Positions 45,621 through 58,321 of a stretch of 64,000 bases of DNA are shown here, one piece after another. The notes under the pieces are model-generated. The model had not been told where the DNA came from. It searched no databases and worked only from the letters and a program-made list of their open reading frames with translations. Source of the DNA: Zea mays (lineage: Eukaryota > Streptophyta > Magnoliopsida > Poales > Poaceae); NCBI RefSeq assembly GCF_902167145.1, contig NC_050102.1, positions 7,750,850-7,814,849 on the forward strand. Direction: 5' to 3'. Numbering within the stretch: position 1 is the first letter of the stretch; every line of letters begins with the position of its first letter. A program made the position numbers and the translations under genes.

Positions 45621-46816
45621 TGAGTATATATACTTCTTGTAGTGGGAGCATCGACCGAGCTTGTATAAAAAAAATACTGACATTTGTAATACAGAATAAA
45701 TGCCATTAAATTAATCGTTTCTACGTTTTAAATTACGTGTTGTTTTAATTTTTTTCCTAAATATATTCTTTTTGTTATACTCTTCATTTGTGTGAGTACA
45801 TATTAATGGTGTCAGTGGCCAGTGGGGGAAAACAAGCTCCTATGACGTTCTAGAAAACGTCCAATGAAACCTCTACTCTCTAACAGTAGCTATTTGCTTA
45901 TATCACTTCCATCATATAAATCCTAGAAACGATGCAACTCTAGGTTTGATCAGATTCAAGCTAGTTTAAATTTGATTGAGTTTATGAGAAAAAAATAGCA
46001 TAAACATTTCTTTTTCCTGAACTATTAGTAGATGCCAGCAAATTTATATAGAATCAGGCTCCTTTCTCTGCCATGAGAAAGCGTTTATTGGTTATGTTTG
46101 ACACAGCTTGTGCTTGTTGGAAAAACAGCTTATTTGATGAAAACCAGCTTCTGTTTGTTGGCTGTTTTTAGTTCATTCTGATAAACAACTGAACTGATAA
46201 GCTGTTGTAGAAGTTACATATTTAACACAGTTTTTGTTTAAATCTATGAATATGCTGTGACAAACAGGGCGATTAAATATACCGCGTTGTTGATAAATCG
46301 ACTTTGTTTTCTACAACGTGGAAGCCGCTCTCAAGAAAAAGCGCTTAGCCCTCGACAAAACCCGATCGTTGGATGGAGTGATCAAGTCGCTTTAATTTTG
46401 ATGTCGCAGCTGCTGCCGTCCGCATATCCCAAAGAGCCAGGAGAACAAAACGCAATTCGTCCCAACAGCCCCAATAAAGCAGAACCACACACACACAACG
46501 AACAGCAGCAGTAAAATTCCACACAAAAAAGAAAGTTTAGATATATGCGCGATTCATCGAGAGCCATTAAAAAAGAAAGTTTAGATATATGACACGGCTT
46601 CTCATGTCATCATGGGTCCTTCGTCACCTGCCAGCGCACGCTTGGTATGACACGCTGTCCTGTCCTTCCAATGTACGGGTCACTATAGAGACCTCGATGC
46701 CCATTAGGTGTGATGTGCGTATATCCGGACGTGGCTTGATGGTGACACGTCTCATCGTAGCTGACGTGGATCAGTAGCGTTGGACTTAGATCTGTGCCTT
46801 GCCGGGTTGCTCGACG
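45621..46816. other. AT-rich spacer without recognisable gene
   Basis: No coding evidence. About 46080-46250 has a MITE-like look (ACAGCTTGTGCTTGTTGG ... GATAAGCTGTTGTAG). The words AAAAGAAAGTTTAGATATATG occur twice (near 46526 and 46570). Confidence 0.4.
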
Positions 46817-47105
46817 GAGAATTGGTCGACTAGAGCTGATTGGTAGAGAGTTGGTAGTCAGAGTTGGTCATCATCCAAGAGTTGGTCATCATCCGAGAGT
46901 TAGTCACATTCGGTCTATTTCACAGAGTAGGTCAGCGAAGTTGGTCATCAGAGAGTTCATCATCGAAGAGTTGATCATCATCGTAGAGTTAGTCATCATT
47001 CGAGAGTTGGTCATCTTGTCCGTCTCGCAGAATTAGTCGGTGGAGTAGCTCATCGGAGAGCTGGTCATCTGGTCTGTCTCGCACAGTTAATCGACGGAGT
47101 TGGCC
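46817..47105. repeat. Degenerate minisatellite, unit about 18 bp
   Basis: Variants of GAGTTGGTCATCATCCGA repeat across the interval, with occasional GGTCTRTYTCGCAGA interruptions. It is open over short stretches but not gene-like. Confidence 0.75.
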
Positions 47106-49325
47106 GTTTTTGAAGGGCCTATTTCGGATACCTGGTTCCCGAGTACTCGACACATACTTTATTATTTAATGTACTAATATATTAGATTTTAAGGTTGATT
47201 TTATCTAGTGTTAAAAGATATTAAAAATCTATCATTTTTTTACTCTTTCATATTTGATAGAATTTTCTATACCTTTTTTAATATAGGATAAATTAGAACT
47301 TTAAATTTAATACATTTGTAGAACAAACGATAAAGTATATCTATATTTTTTTGAGTTTTTTTCATATTTTTTAGTAATTTGATTGCAAGAAATTTTAATT
47401 GAATAACAGCTTTTACTACCTATATATCCACGTGTCTTTCTCATGTTGCAATTTACCAACCTGATTTGAGTCTAAACCAAATTAACATGTTTATATACAA
47501 TTTTCGTCGATGAAGCCTCTCTATGGCACACTAATTTTATCCGTTATCTTATTTATGTGACACTTCAATGCATTCTTACCCTTCCATTCGAAGGGCTTAT
47601 TTACCATCTCAAATTTAATTTCTTGCCTTTCCATACCAACGCAGATGGTATAGAAGGATAAAATATTTACATGTCATAATGTATTCTATACCACTTCAAT
47701 ATTATTGAAGGGTAAGAAATTACGCAAGTGGCATAAAAAGGACGGAAAATAAGGTACTCACCTAGCTTCTATCAAACTAAAATATTTTACCTTTTAAGGC
47801 ATATTTTACATTTTAAGACTTTGTTTAGGACTGCTTTAACTTTAAAATATTTGGTGAAATTGGTGAAATAGATCATTAAGATGATCTTCAGTAAATCGTA
47901 AAATTGAAGCTGTGAATTTTTAGAAGGCGTTTAAATAAGTTATTTTGTTTATTATTTTAGATTTAAAATAATTTTAAAACTATTTAAAATTATATTATAG
48001 ACTATAACTTCACGTTGAAGATGAAATTTAGAGTAGTCCCAAACACCCTCCAAATAATATATACTTTTCACATTCCAATAATATTATTTAACTTTATATT
48101 ATAGACTTCAACTCGTTGAACCTAAAATCTAGAGCAATCCAAAACACCCCTAAATAATATATACTTTCCACATTCAAATAATATTGTTTCTTGGTGAAAT
48201 GATTATACCAATATATACAATCACACATGATATACTCATGAAACCTAGACTACACATATAGCACAAGTTATATATCTTAGAACATTTTAAAATTTAAAAG
48301 ATGTTTAGTTGCTTTAGTCACCCTACTAAACTTTAGTCCCTATAAATCATATTTAAAGGAACGATTTTAGTCATCATGTTTGGTATTTTAGAAAAGAGAC
48401 CAAAATTTAGTCATTAAAATTTAGGAGTGAAACTAGCTAGTGAAATAGCTGGCCATTAGAGACGCCCTTAGAATGAAGTGAGTATTTATTTACATTATTC
48501 AATATACCCACTAAGGGCTACACTCACAGGCAAAACCCAACTAAAGTTAGGCACCAGCAAGATATTACACAAGCCGTTTAAAGTTCTCAGCATTATCCAA
48601 ATAGGCTGAAACCCACATGAGGGGCGGTCGAACCTCTCGACATTGATCGTTCAGTCATTTAAGTGGGGAACGTAGTAGGTTTAGCCGTTTAGCCAATGCA
48701 GTAATACAGCAGCCTCATATGTAGAGTTAAAACACAGGTTTTGAAATGTGAGCACTACAAATCGAAACAAAACTGGAAACATGAGCGAGAATGACAACTC
48801 AGTCCAAGGATCTTTTCATTGCCAAGTGTGTACAAATTCCTCAAGCAGACCAAAAAGCTGCTTATCCAGAGCAACATCATCAAACAAGCAGACCAAAAAC
48901 CTAGGATCTGAGCCTGCTCTACATGCGCCATGGCCAACCAGCAACATCTAACATCTGAACCAAGAAACTGAACCGGTTGGTCATCAAACAGCCTGAAAAG
49001 GAATTGAAGGATGAAGGTTAAAACAAACACGACCTAAAAACATAAGCAACAGGGCTTTCGGTCTGGATGCAAGAAATGGAATTCTTAGGATAGACATCAT
49101 TGATGTTTCAACATTGTCAATCTGTTAGAACATGCCATAGATACATCTGACGTGTATAATAACCAGAAAACCCACCTAAAAAGTCAAACCAAAAGGTCGG
49201 GTTGCAAGAAAAACAATATGCCATGTCAACAGTACACAGGTAGCAAGCGATAACAAAATTAACAAACCAATCTTAATAAAACAGCTGAGAGCTGAAGTGG
49301 TACCTCTGATTCGTCTGTTCTTTAT
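47106..49325. other. AT-rich spacer; right part holds the eIF3i 3' UTR
   Basis: No gene recognised. 47818-48055 resembles a MITE (TTTGTTTAGGACTGC against reversed GGTGTTTGGGACTAC). 48295-48480 has TTTAGTC/GACTAAA words like the MITE at 53096. The eIF3i 3' UTR should begin at 49325 and run leftwards. Confidence 0.4.
47985..48185. repeat. Direct duplication of a MITE end
   Basis: About 47985-48078 and 48091-48185 both read TTATATTATAGACT ... TAGAG(T/C)A(G/A)TCC(C/A)AAACACCC ... AAATAATATATACTTT(T/C)CACATTC with scattered differences. Probably two related MITE termini side by side. Confidence 0.65.
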
Positions 49326-52284
49326 CTACATTTTGATGCTAAAGTAGTCAGAATCAAAATGATGCAACCTTACATATCCATCTTCACCACCACTTGAAAA
49401 GCTAATAATAAGATAAAAGAATGAACATGGAGTTAGTAAAAAAACTTCTAAAATTTAAAAATAACTCCAGAACGCAAGAGAAAAGGTATCTACAAAGCAT
49501 GTTGATAGGGTACAATGGTGCTCTCATGGATATTTTTTTTCAACAGCAGCAATCAGAATAGCGTATATATCAAGAATGACTGGTTGAAATCATTGAGCCA
49601 TCAGATCCCAGATTACTGGTAAAGCTATTGTGGGCAGAATGCAGCTCTCAGTAAAAATGTTCATCAAACTGAGGTCAGCATAGCGTATATTGCCAATGTA
49701 ATTGGCTACAATCACTGAGCTACATATAAATGTAGAATACCAAATGAGACATTCAGCCATTTACAAGGTAAAAATAAATAGCTTCAGAAATCAATAAAAA
49801 CCAGATATGTCGTGGACACACTTAGAAGATACATGATGTTTACAGACAAAAAACTTGTCAATATAGAGATCTATAACACTTAAGCCGATTAAGTCAAAGA
49901 AAAGTGAGATAAAATGGCAAATCAAGATTGGTTGCTATGTTGCTCCACAAATGAGATAGAAAAACAATCAGAGGAGGTATATTTGCAAAAGATAAACCAA
50001 TCAAAATCTAATGAAAATTACACATAGCAACGAAAAATCCTGCTCTCAGAAATGTTGTTGACATCCTTGTGTGGATCAGAATAGCGTATATTACCATGAT
50101 TTACCATGGCTGAATCATTGAGCATATACAATAAAAACAGCATATATGGGCAATAACCTGGTCAACTGTTAATACTACCAACTATGACTGAAAGAGACAA
50201 CCACTGTCAGATTAAAAAAATTACCTCCGCCCATCAGGATTAAATGCCAAAGCATTAATTGGCCCAAAATGCCCTTTAACACCACCAATTTCCTCTTGCA
50301 AAATCTAAAAGAGCAAGTTTTAATAATAATGGTTCAAATATTGTAAGCATGCAAAGTTAGCAAGATGTAACACAAAAAGAGTAAGGCATTTATATTCTGT
50401 GAACTGAAAAATCACCTTGTGGTAGAATTTAGCCTCAAATTTACCAGCACGGCGGTCAGTCATAGTCACATTCATTGCATCCTGACCACCTCCTAGAACC
50501 ACCTAAAAACAGAAACAAAAATCTTAGGAAAATGGAACACAGATGATGGTACCACTGGGCTCAGCATCATATTTAGACCGTAAAGCGTAACGGTAACCAC
50601 AAATGCATTTATCAGTGGCGCAAAAAAACAAACATGATAAATAGTGTTCTAGTGTAAATAGGAAAAAGAACATCTAACACAATGCATAAGCCATAGATTA
50701 AAAGCTTAAATGCGATAAAATACTTTTCTCCTATTGTACAAAAGATGCAACTGCTGACAGCACAGTTAAATATATATACAAAATCATGACCTATGTTTAT
50801 ATAAAAATGCACTAAATCAGACAAAGAGACACTTAACAATACCAGCTATATAAGCATCCACTATACAAACTATGAAACCCAAGTGTCAAACAAATTAGGT
50901 CAGTAGCCTGGGCATTAGGAAAAGAACATGTATAAATATAAACAAGATTGTGAAGAGGAACATACAGTATCATGAGTGGGAGAGATGTCAACAGCATTAA
51001 CAGGTCTCTCTGTGACATATGTCTTGATCAGGGTCAGCGTTCTTGTATCCCATAGCTATGCATCGAAAATTGAATGTCAGGGAAACCATAAGTATCTTTA
51101 CGACAGTCAACTTGAACAAATTCTAACCTTGGCAGATTTATCCAAGGAGCCAGTAATAAAATGTGACCAATCTAGGGATTTTGACAATGATGAAATGGTC
51201 TTCTGATGTCCGGATTCCTTGTCAGACTCTTTCAGAAGTTGTCCAGTCTGCACACAAATCAAAGAGCATCCCATGAGTGATGTGAAACAACTCTCCATTG
51301 TTATGGAAAAACAATTTAACTTTTTTAACAGCACAGGAAAAGACAGAAAGATCGGCATGGAACCATGGATATATAAAAGCACAGCAGGTTTTATTTTGAA
51401 TCCCACGTCCCTTTTGATTTACGTATTCCCTCCTTGTGGGTAAAAATGTTGCATTAAATAAATTATCATGCCTTGTTGGATAGACTAGAGTAAAACTAGT
51501 AGTAGTCAGAAATGATGTGTTATAGTATGAACACAAAATGCATCACCACTGCCCATAGCCCCGTAACAACAAGCAACTGATGGGGCATTCTTAGGGCTAG
51601 ATAACCAAATTATAGTGGACACCAGTCCTATCTGCAGCCAGCATCCTAACCTCTGAATCCCAAATGCGAACGGTGGCATCCTCTCCGGCAGTGATGATGG
51701 TCCTGTTGAGCGGCCCCCAAACGGCCCTGTTGATCCTTCCCTTGATGCCGGTGATGACGAGTGCAGACTCCTCCGTCTCTGCATGTACACAGGATCTCAA
51801 GGTCAAGGATGCTGGCTTGCCATTCAAACGAAACAGCGGAGGAGGCATGAACGAAAGCGTTGTTGAGAAGGAAAAAGCACTGACGGTCGTCGATGTCCTC
51901 GGCGATGCGCTTGACCTGGACGGTGGGGACGTGGTCCATGAAGTTGTCGGTGGTGACGACGGCGAGCGCGTCCCCGATGGCGAACTCGACGGACCTGGCG
52001 GGCGCGTCGAAGCGGAAGCTGAAGAGCTCCTTCCCCGTGCTGACATCCCAGAGCTTGGCGGTCTGGTCGGCGGATCCGGTGATGAGGCGCGCCGAGTCGC
52101 GGGAGACGTCGCAGGTCCAGACAGCGCCGTTGTGGCCGCGGTAGGTGCCGAGGCGGTCGCCGTTGTCGGCGTACCAGACCGTGGGGGTGTGGTCCTTGGC
52201 GCAGGAGAAGAGGAGGTCCCCGTCGCGGTTGTAGCGCAGGAACGTGAGCGGGCGCTCGTGGCCCTTCATCAAGATCGGCCTCAT
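49326..52284 (-). CDS. TIF3I1: Eukaryotic translation initiation factor 3 subunit I (eIF3i)
   Basis: Seven coding exons: 52284-51885, 51778-51651, 51247-51128, 51055-50966, 50502-50416, 50304-50225, 49401-49326. All are GT-AG and sum to 981 nt, giving 326 aa, the family's usual length. The protein is a seven-bladed WD40 propeller. It starts [20 protein letters not shown] and repeats GH...WD units ([48 protein letters not shown]). It ends [20 protein letters not shown] plus Met. eIF3i is a peripheral subunit of the eIF3 complex, binding eIF3b/g and supporting 43S pre-initiation complex assembly and scanning in the cytosol. No lesions were seen. Confidence 0.95.
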
Positions 52285-52380
52285 CGTGTCTCGCTGTTGC
52301 TGGTGGTGCTCGCCGCTGAGGAGGAGGAGAGGGTGGTGGCTTGATTTGGGTTTGGATGCGTCGGCGGCGGCGGTGATGGA

Positions 52381-52388
52381 AAACCCTA
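52381..52388. promoter_or_regulatory. Telo-box (AAACCCTA) upstream of eIF3i
   Basis: AAACCCTA lies 97 bp upstream of the eIF3i ATG. Telo-boxes are typical of plant promoters and leaders of translation-apparatus genes. A TATCTATAAC on the minus strand at 52399-52408 may be the TATA element. Confidence 0.5.
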
Positions 52389-52409
52389 GCGCGTCGAGTT
52401 ATAGATAGG

Positions 52410-53547
52410 CCTCTTCACTCCTCTACGAAAGAACACTGGCGTCCGTGTTCCTTCCTGGCCCAGCACATGGTGCTTTCCTGGCCCAGAAATCCGTACGGGC
52501 CGGGCCGTGCGGTTTGATCCTTCCTCGCTGCTCATGCTAGATTCGGCCATCTACGCTGCACAGATCACGCAACCGCACACTATGCCGGTTTAGTTTGAGT
52601 GACTAAAAATTAGTCCATATATTTTAGTCTCATTTAATCGACGATATATCCTATCCAATCATTTATTTGTTGTAAATCTGCAATCAAACTATCCAAAGCA
52701 TCAAATTATATCCATTGGTTTCATATGGAAGTGATTAAATGTAAAGCAGGCACTAGGTTTCAAATGGAAGGGGATAATGCAAAATAACAATCATCATTAG
52801 ATCTAGATTGGATGCATCAGATCGTTTAATTGCACACTTGCACCAGTATGAGTGATTGCATAGGATATTTTCCCCATTGAGTCCCTAAATTGCCAAACAG
52901 TGGGACTAAAATAAGGATTAAACTGTTGTAATCACTAATCAAAGGGACTAAATCATATTAATTCCATTTTTGTTCCTCCTTTATTTCAGTTGCACTAATA
53001 GTAGGAGAATGTTAAGGGATATTTTGGTCCTCTTATGATTCATTTAATGTGTTCTGAATACTTTAGTCTCTAGAAACAAACATGGTAGGGACTAAGGCCG
53101 CGTTTGGTTAGAGGGACTATTTTTTAATCTATGGTTTTTAGTCTCGTTTAGTTCCTATTTTGCCAAATGGAAGGACTAAAATAGGGACTAATTGAGTTTA
53201 GTCTGAGTCCCTCACATGGGTGCTAAAAGGGACTAAAGGACAACATTTATTTCAATTGCCCTTACCTAGAAAACCAGCCTGAAACAAGAAAAATGTTATT
53301 TCGGTCTTTATGTGTTACATTTAGTATATTTAGAATATGTTTAGTCCCTATAACCAAACAAGTTAGAGATTAAAGTTTAGTCTTTGTACTAAACTTCAGT
53401 CCAAAGACTAATGGAACCATACGGAACCTAAACTTTAGTTCTTTAACTAAACTTTAGTCTCTTAACTAAAGAAACCAAACATGCCCTGTGACTATTGACT
53501 ACTCCCAATTTTCTTCAAGCAATCCGTGTGCTATTCCATTGTTGAGT
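52410..53547. other. Spacer with GACTAAA-rich MITE remnants
   Basis: No gene. 52590-53095 is littered with TTTAGTC/GACTAAA words and looks like an older relative of the element at 53096-53486. Confidence 0.45.
53096..53486. mobile_element. MITE-like element with GACTAAA arms
   Basis: Ends GGCCGCGTTTGGTTAGAG and, reversed, GGGCATGTTTGGTTTCTT. Internal arms are rich in TTTAGTC and GACTAAA. The target duplication is not clear. Confidence 0.45.
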
Positions 53548-53570
53548 CCCCACTACTACAGGGATCCTCT

Positions 53571-53815
53571 GTACAGGCGGTCCGGTTAGCCTCTACACAG
53601 GTGGTTCCAGGAACCGCTTGTGGTGCACCGCCTGTGATGTAAAACAACATCACAGGCGGTCAATCAAAAACCGCCTGTGATAGACACACATCACAGGCGG
53701 TCCGGTTTAAAAGAACCGCCTGTGATAGACACACATCACAGGCGGTCCGGTTTAAAAGAACCGTCTGTGATAGACACACATCACAGGCGGTTTTAATTAT
53801 AAGCCGCCTGTATTC
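53571..53815. repeat. Left subterminal repeats of the CACTA element
   Basis: About ten CACAGGCGGT/ACCGCCTGTG motifs. The stretch from 53690 is a 45-bp tandem unit (ATCACAGGCGGTCCGGTTTA...), at 53690, 53735 and in part 53780. Confidence 0.9.
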
Positions 53816-54057
53816 CAGAAACAGAATTAATAACAGAATTAATAACAGATTCAAACACAGATTCAAACACACATATTCATCATACAAAGATTCCATACAC
53901 AGATTCAAACAAGTTCTATAGCAGGTTCCATACACAGATTCATCCACATATATATCAAGTTCCATCATACACAGATTTATACACATCAAGTTGCATAACA
54001 ACTCAACATCTCAAAGTTCCATAGACAACTAAACATCTAAAGTTCCTAACTAAAGAC

Positions 54058-56761
54058 CTAAACACTGTGTGATATTGTGTACAAACTTAGTTCTGGGAAT
54101 TTTTGCAAATTTCCATTTACATTGTAGAATAGCCCTTGTTGATGAAGAACTTCACGGCGCATAAAGTAAAGCAAGTCTCTTACAACCTTAGCCACGCCGG
54201 TGGAAACCATATCTCTTTCTAACCATTCAGCATTGATCTTAGATTTAGGAACCTGCAATGAAAGCAAAAAGCAATCAGTGCTAAGAGTAATGTGATGAGC
54301 AACAATATAACATAAAAATTGCAACATAGAGAATGATAGCGAACTTACATCCTCACGATTGACCATGTAATGGAAGGTGACACGACACCATTCGCATACA
54401 TAATAACCGCACAGGACAGTACCCGGAGGTTGTTTGTCACCATATGGAAATAATGATATTGACAAATTAGGCTTGTCCTCTGGATGTTCGCCGCCAAGAT
54501 CTTTCCAATAAAAACGGTATGCACTGCATATAAGAATAGCATTGTGAGATTAAGAATACATTTGTTAAATTGTAATAAGTACAAGTGTGCAATAATAATC
54601 ATACTTCTCTAAAATCTTCAAGAAGTCATTATACGTAGCCTTTTCCATTCTCAGTGAGTCGAAGACCACGACTTTACCATCCTTTGGCCAGATCATGATA
54701 CAAATGTAGTGGTCACTATATAGACATAGACGAAAACACATGTTAATATCACGATTGCCATAATTTATAGTTCAAAATTAAACCATGTCGATAACTTACT
54801 TAAAGTGGTGCAGAGCTATTATTAAGTCCTTGCCATGTTGTACATGATTATACATGGCTCGTCCAATGTATGCCGCCATTACCTTCATTTTCTTTCTCTG
54901 ATTCTGTTTGACGGCTTTCTCAAATTCAGCATCGTCCAAGTCTTTGTATTCTTCTCCTTGCCTCCGAGCAACTACTTTGTAGCGAGCTTGGGATATCATC
55001 AACGGGTCAAGAAACCATGTCTTAAGTTGTTTCTTCTTATCATCCATGTATTGCATCCTACGTGTAATAGTGTTAATCGATAGACTCTCGTTTATGTGTG
55101 CGTGTACAAAACTAACAAATATGAAAGTTTAGAGGTACTTACAAGCAAAAGAGGGTTAAGTAGTTGGTTTCCATCCTTTGTCGGTGGTACAATGACCAGA
55201 GATCGTCAAAGAATAAATGCCGCACAGGATTTATATGATCATTGCTCCAAAATGCATCTTCTGGCACAACAAATGTGAATTCCTCGAGTTTGTATTTGTT
55301 GCTAGCCACCATGTACCACTCATGCATTCTAATCTCCGGAGTCGACAACTTAGAAAGTTGCACCGTCGTTAAGAACGGCCTCCCATTCACAAATTTAGGA
55401 GGAACATCCTCCTTCTTGTATACCGAGATATTGGTTTTAAGACGTAATTATTCTCGAGTATGAATCATTCCATCTTCTTCCCATACTTCGAAATTGTCTA
55501 TTTGGGCCGACCGTGTGCCTACTCCATGAGATGCTGATACTGCTTTTGATTGATTAGTCATAACTCTCTGCAATTTATGCAGGTAGCGTGCCACTGATTC
55601 TGACGGTTTCTTGACATCGTCTGTGGCGATTCGCTTATGAATTTTCTTTGAAATAGTTGGCCCTTCAACATTGGTGCCAACCTTTGGTTCCTTTTTGATG
55701 TTGACGTCGACATTCTGAGGAACAATTTTGTCTACGTCCCCCTCGTCGAGTTCCTTCGCAAGAGGCGATATGATTGTTTCAACGATTTTTTTGGAGGTCG
55801 GTGTCATATCTTCCTGCACCATGGGGTGTGGAATGATCGAACTAGCTTTTTGTTGCATTGGTGTTGAATTCGGCTCATCACCAAACTTGATGTCGCGTCG
55901 ATGCCAAAGGACCAACTCGTTCATTGCCTCCTGCAAAGTTATGATCCCCTCAACTGGAAAATCTATCTCCCAATCTTCACAACCACTGTCTGTGATTTCT
56001 AGAACTTGGACCACATCATAGTGTGGCAGGACAGGATTGTCCTTGTAGTTAACAAGTCCTGGTTTTACCAAACCAGTAGCAGCTTGCTTTGTTTTTGTCC
56101 CAGGTCGATTGATTGGAATATGAAGAAAGCAAGGCTTGTCCTCAACAATATCGTCTACAGGGTACTTGGTCAAGTCTTGCACAGATCCAACGCTGCTAGG
56201 GACTATAGGTGGACTCATGTGGCTTGGCTTGAGTTCAAATGATATGCATTCTGTTTTCTTCATTTTGTTCATCACGTCATTAATAGCCTTTTGTACCCTT
56301 TCATCAATAGTCTCTTCAAGGGTCCTTTTCGACTTCTCGTGTTTCCTATATGACGACGCATACTCTGGAAACGCCTCTCTCCAGGAAATCTTAGAAGAGA
56401 TTCCCCGAGCCCGTCCAGTGTGTTCAGGATTGCCTAGTGCTGCAGTTAGTATGTCATTCTCCCTCCTAGGCTTAAATTCTCCTTTTTTTCTCTTATCTGC
56501 ATATTCTTGAATTTTGGTCGAAACTTCACCTACCAATTCTGGATGCAAAAGTTTGTCGTCCTCACTCAAACCTGCCCGACCTAAGATCCAACGAATAGCT
56601 CTCTCATCGATATCTTTTAATATTGGGTCCAAAGTGCTGTTAGTTATAGCTTCCTTGATAATCCTTGTTGTCTGCCATTCAAGTTTGGTCGCGTCTTCAT
56701 CAACTTTGTTAGACGCACCGGTGCAGACCACATCCATACTAGGCTGCTCGTTGTCTGCCAT
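54058..56761 (-). pseudogene. CACTA-encoded Ulp1/C48 cysteine-protease-like protein, one in-frame stop
   Basis: Exons on the minus strand: 56761-55143, 55057-54800, 54715-54605, 54523-54349, 54252-54058; GT-AG introns, 786 codons in total. The N-terminal 240 residues are charged. Residues about 210-310 (YPVDDIVEDKPCFLHIPI, EAMNELVLWHRRDIKFG) look like the DUF8039-type region of CACTA ORFs. The C-terminal part matches the C48 fold: His in DHYICIMIWPKDG, Asp in VVVFDSL, and Gln/Cys in KQPPGTVLCGYYVCEW. A TAA at 55448-55450 (after DGMIHTRE) breaks the frame before the protease domain, while the flanking sequence stays in frame. A missed small intron is an alternative. Similar genes accompany TNP2 in many grass CACTA elements; their function is unproven. 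Confidence 0.82.
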
Positions 56762-56945
56762 TCAAGCTGGTTCCATCGATAAAGGGATATACTGTTAGTC
56801 TGATATACTGGTTCCATCAATAAGGGAACTTGGAGAAAAGGTGATTCAAAAGAAATCGAGCCCAAACCCCCCTACGGGGCAGGATCGGGTCGGGAAGCAA
56901 GCTTGCAGATAGAAGGGCACTTTCCAATGCAGTTAGACAGAGAAG

Positions 56946-57982
56946 GCATGGCTGTGATGTTATAATGCTGAAGGACCCCAAGAAGAGATTATGCCCTATA
57001 GTCTACCACCTCTCGTTATTTGTGGGCTTCATCGAGGGCGGAAAACATTTGGTGACATCAAACGACCTTCGGGCTGGGGACGTCTGCGAGCTTGTTAAGG
57101 GGCCAGACGATGGTGAGCCGGTGTACTCTGTCCGGATGTGTGGTCACAAAATTTAAAGCCGCCCCGGCTTCATCTGTGCGCTTCTCTTCTCTTATGTCGG
57201 CTACTAAGATCACTTAGCACCCCACCTAAGAGAAGAGAAGCACACACATGCAGCCGGGGCAGCTTTTAATTTTGTGACCACACATCCGGACATAGTACAC
57301 CGGCTCAACATCGTCTGGCCTCTTAACAAGCTCGCAGACGTCTTCAGCCCGAAGGTCGTTTGCTATCACCAAATGTTTCCACCATCGGTGAAGCCCACAA
57401 ATAACGGGAGGTGGTAGACTACAGGGCTTAATCTCTTCTTGGGGTCCTTCAGCATTATAACATCACAGCCATGCTGAAGGACCCCAAGAAGAGATTAAGC
57501 CCTGTAGGACCCCAAGAAGAGATTATGCCCTGTAGTCTACCACCTCCCGTTATTTGTGGGCTTCACCGAGGGCGGGAAACATTTGGTGACATCAAACGAC
57601 CTTCGGGCTGGGGACGTCTGCGAGCTTGTTAAGGGGCCAGACGATGGTGAGCCGGTGTACTCTGTCCGGATGTGTGGTCATAAAATTTAAAGCCGCCCCG
57701 GCTTCATCTGTGCGCTTCTCTTCTCTTATGTCGGCTACTAAGATCACTTAGCACCCCACCTAAGAGAAGAGAAGCACACACATGCAGCCGGGGCAGCTTT
57801 AAATTTTGTGACCACACTTTCGGACATAGTACACCGGCTCACCATCGTCTGGCCCCTTAACAAGCTCGCAGACGTCTTCAACCCGAAGGTCGTTTGCTAT
57901 CACCAAATGTTTCCAGCCATCGGTGAAGCCCACAAATAACGGGAGGTGGTAGACTACAGGACTTAATCTCTTCTTGGGGTCC
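56946..57982. repeat. Two consecutive hairpins made of four copies of a gene fragment
   Basis: Hairpin 1 has arms 56946-57194 and 57227-57474 around a 32-base loop. Hairpin 2 has arms 57475-57728 and 57761-57982 around the same loop sequence. The arms look about 90-95 percent complementary by eye. Each copy can be read as KKRLCPIVYHLSLFVGFIEG, then LVTSNDLRAGDVCELVKGPD and EPVYSVRMCGHKI, which resembles the C-terminal half of a plant B3 DNA-binding domain (W..hv..N.L..GDVC.FEL). The B3 assignment is tentative. On the minus strand copies 4 and 2 are sense and 3 and 1 antisense. Copy 3 has a 29-bp internal duplication. The block lies upstream of the C48-like gene. Confidence 0.88.
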
Positions 57983-58321
57983 GCCGATTCAGGCATTCCG
58001 CCGATGCCATTCTCCATATAAGTCCCAAACAGAGAATAGGGATGAGGTAGTCAAGATTGTAGGCGCTAGTGCTCAACTACTAGCATCTATAGATATGGAC
58101 ACAAGTCCAAATTTGGTGCTACTCGGCACCATCGATATCACTAGAAAAAAAATACATCAAAGAGATCCACTTCCCAATAGTACTCGAAGATAGTTCATTG
58201 ACTTGACACTCTCTAAGAGGTTCATACAAAATACATTCTCTCTAAGAGTGAAACCTACGATACTCATATCGTGTTGTTTAGGACTAAACATCAACAACCC
58301 CTTGACTGGTCGCTATCATAC

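Noticed and set aside
51664..52344. 226-residue plus-strand ORF
   Set aside because: Antisense shadow of eIF3i exons 1 and 2.
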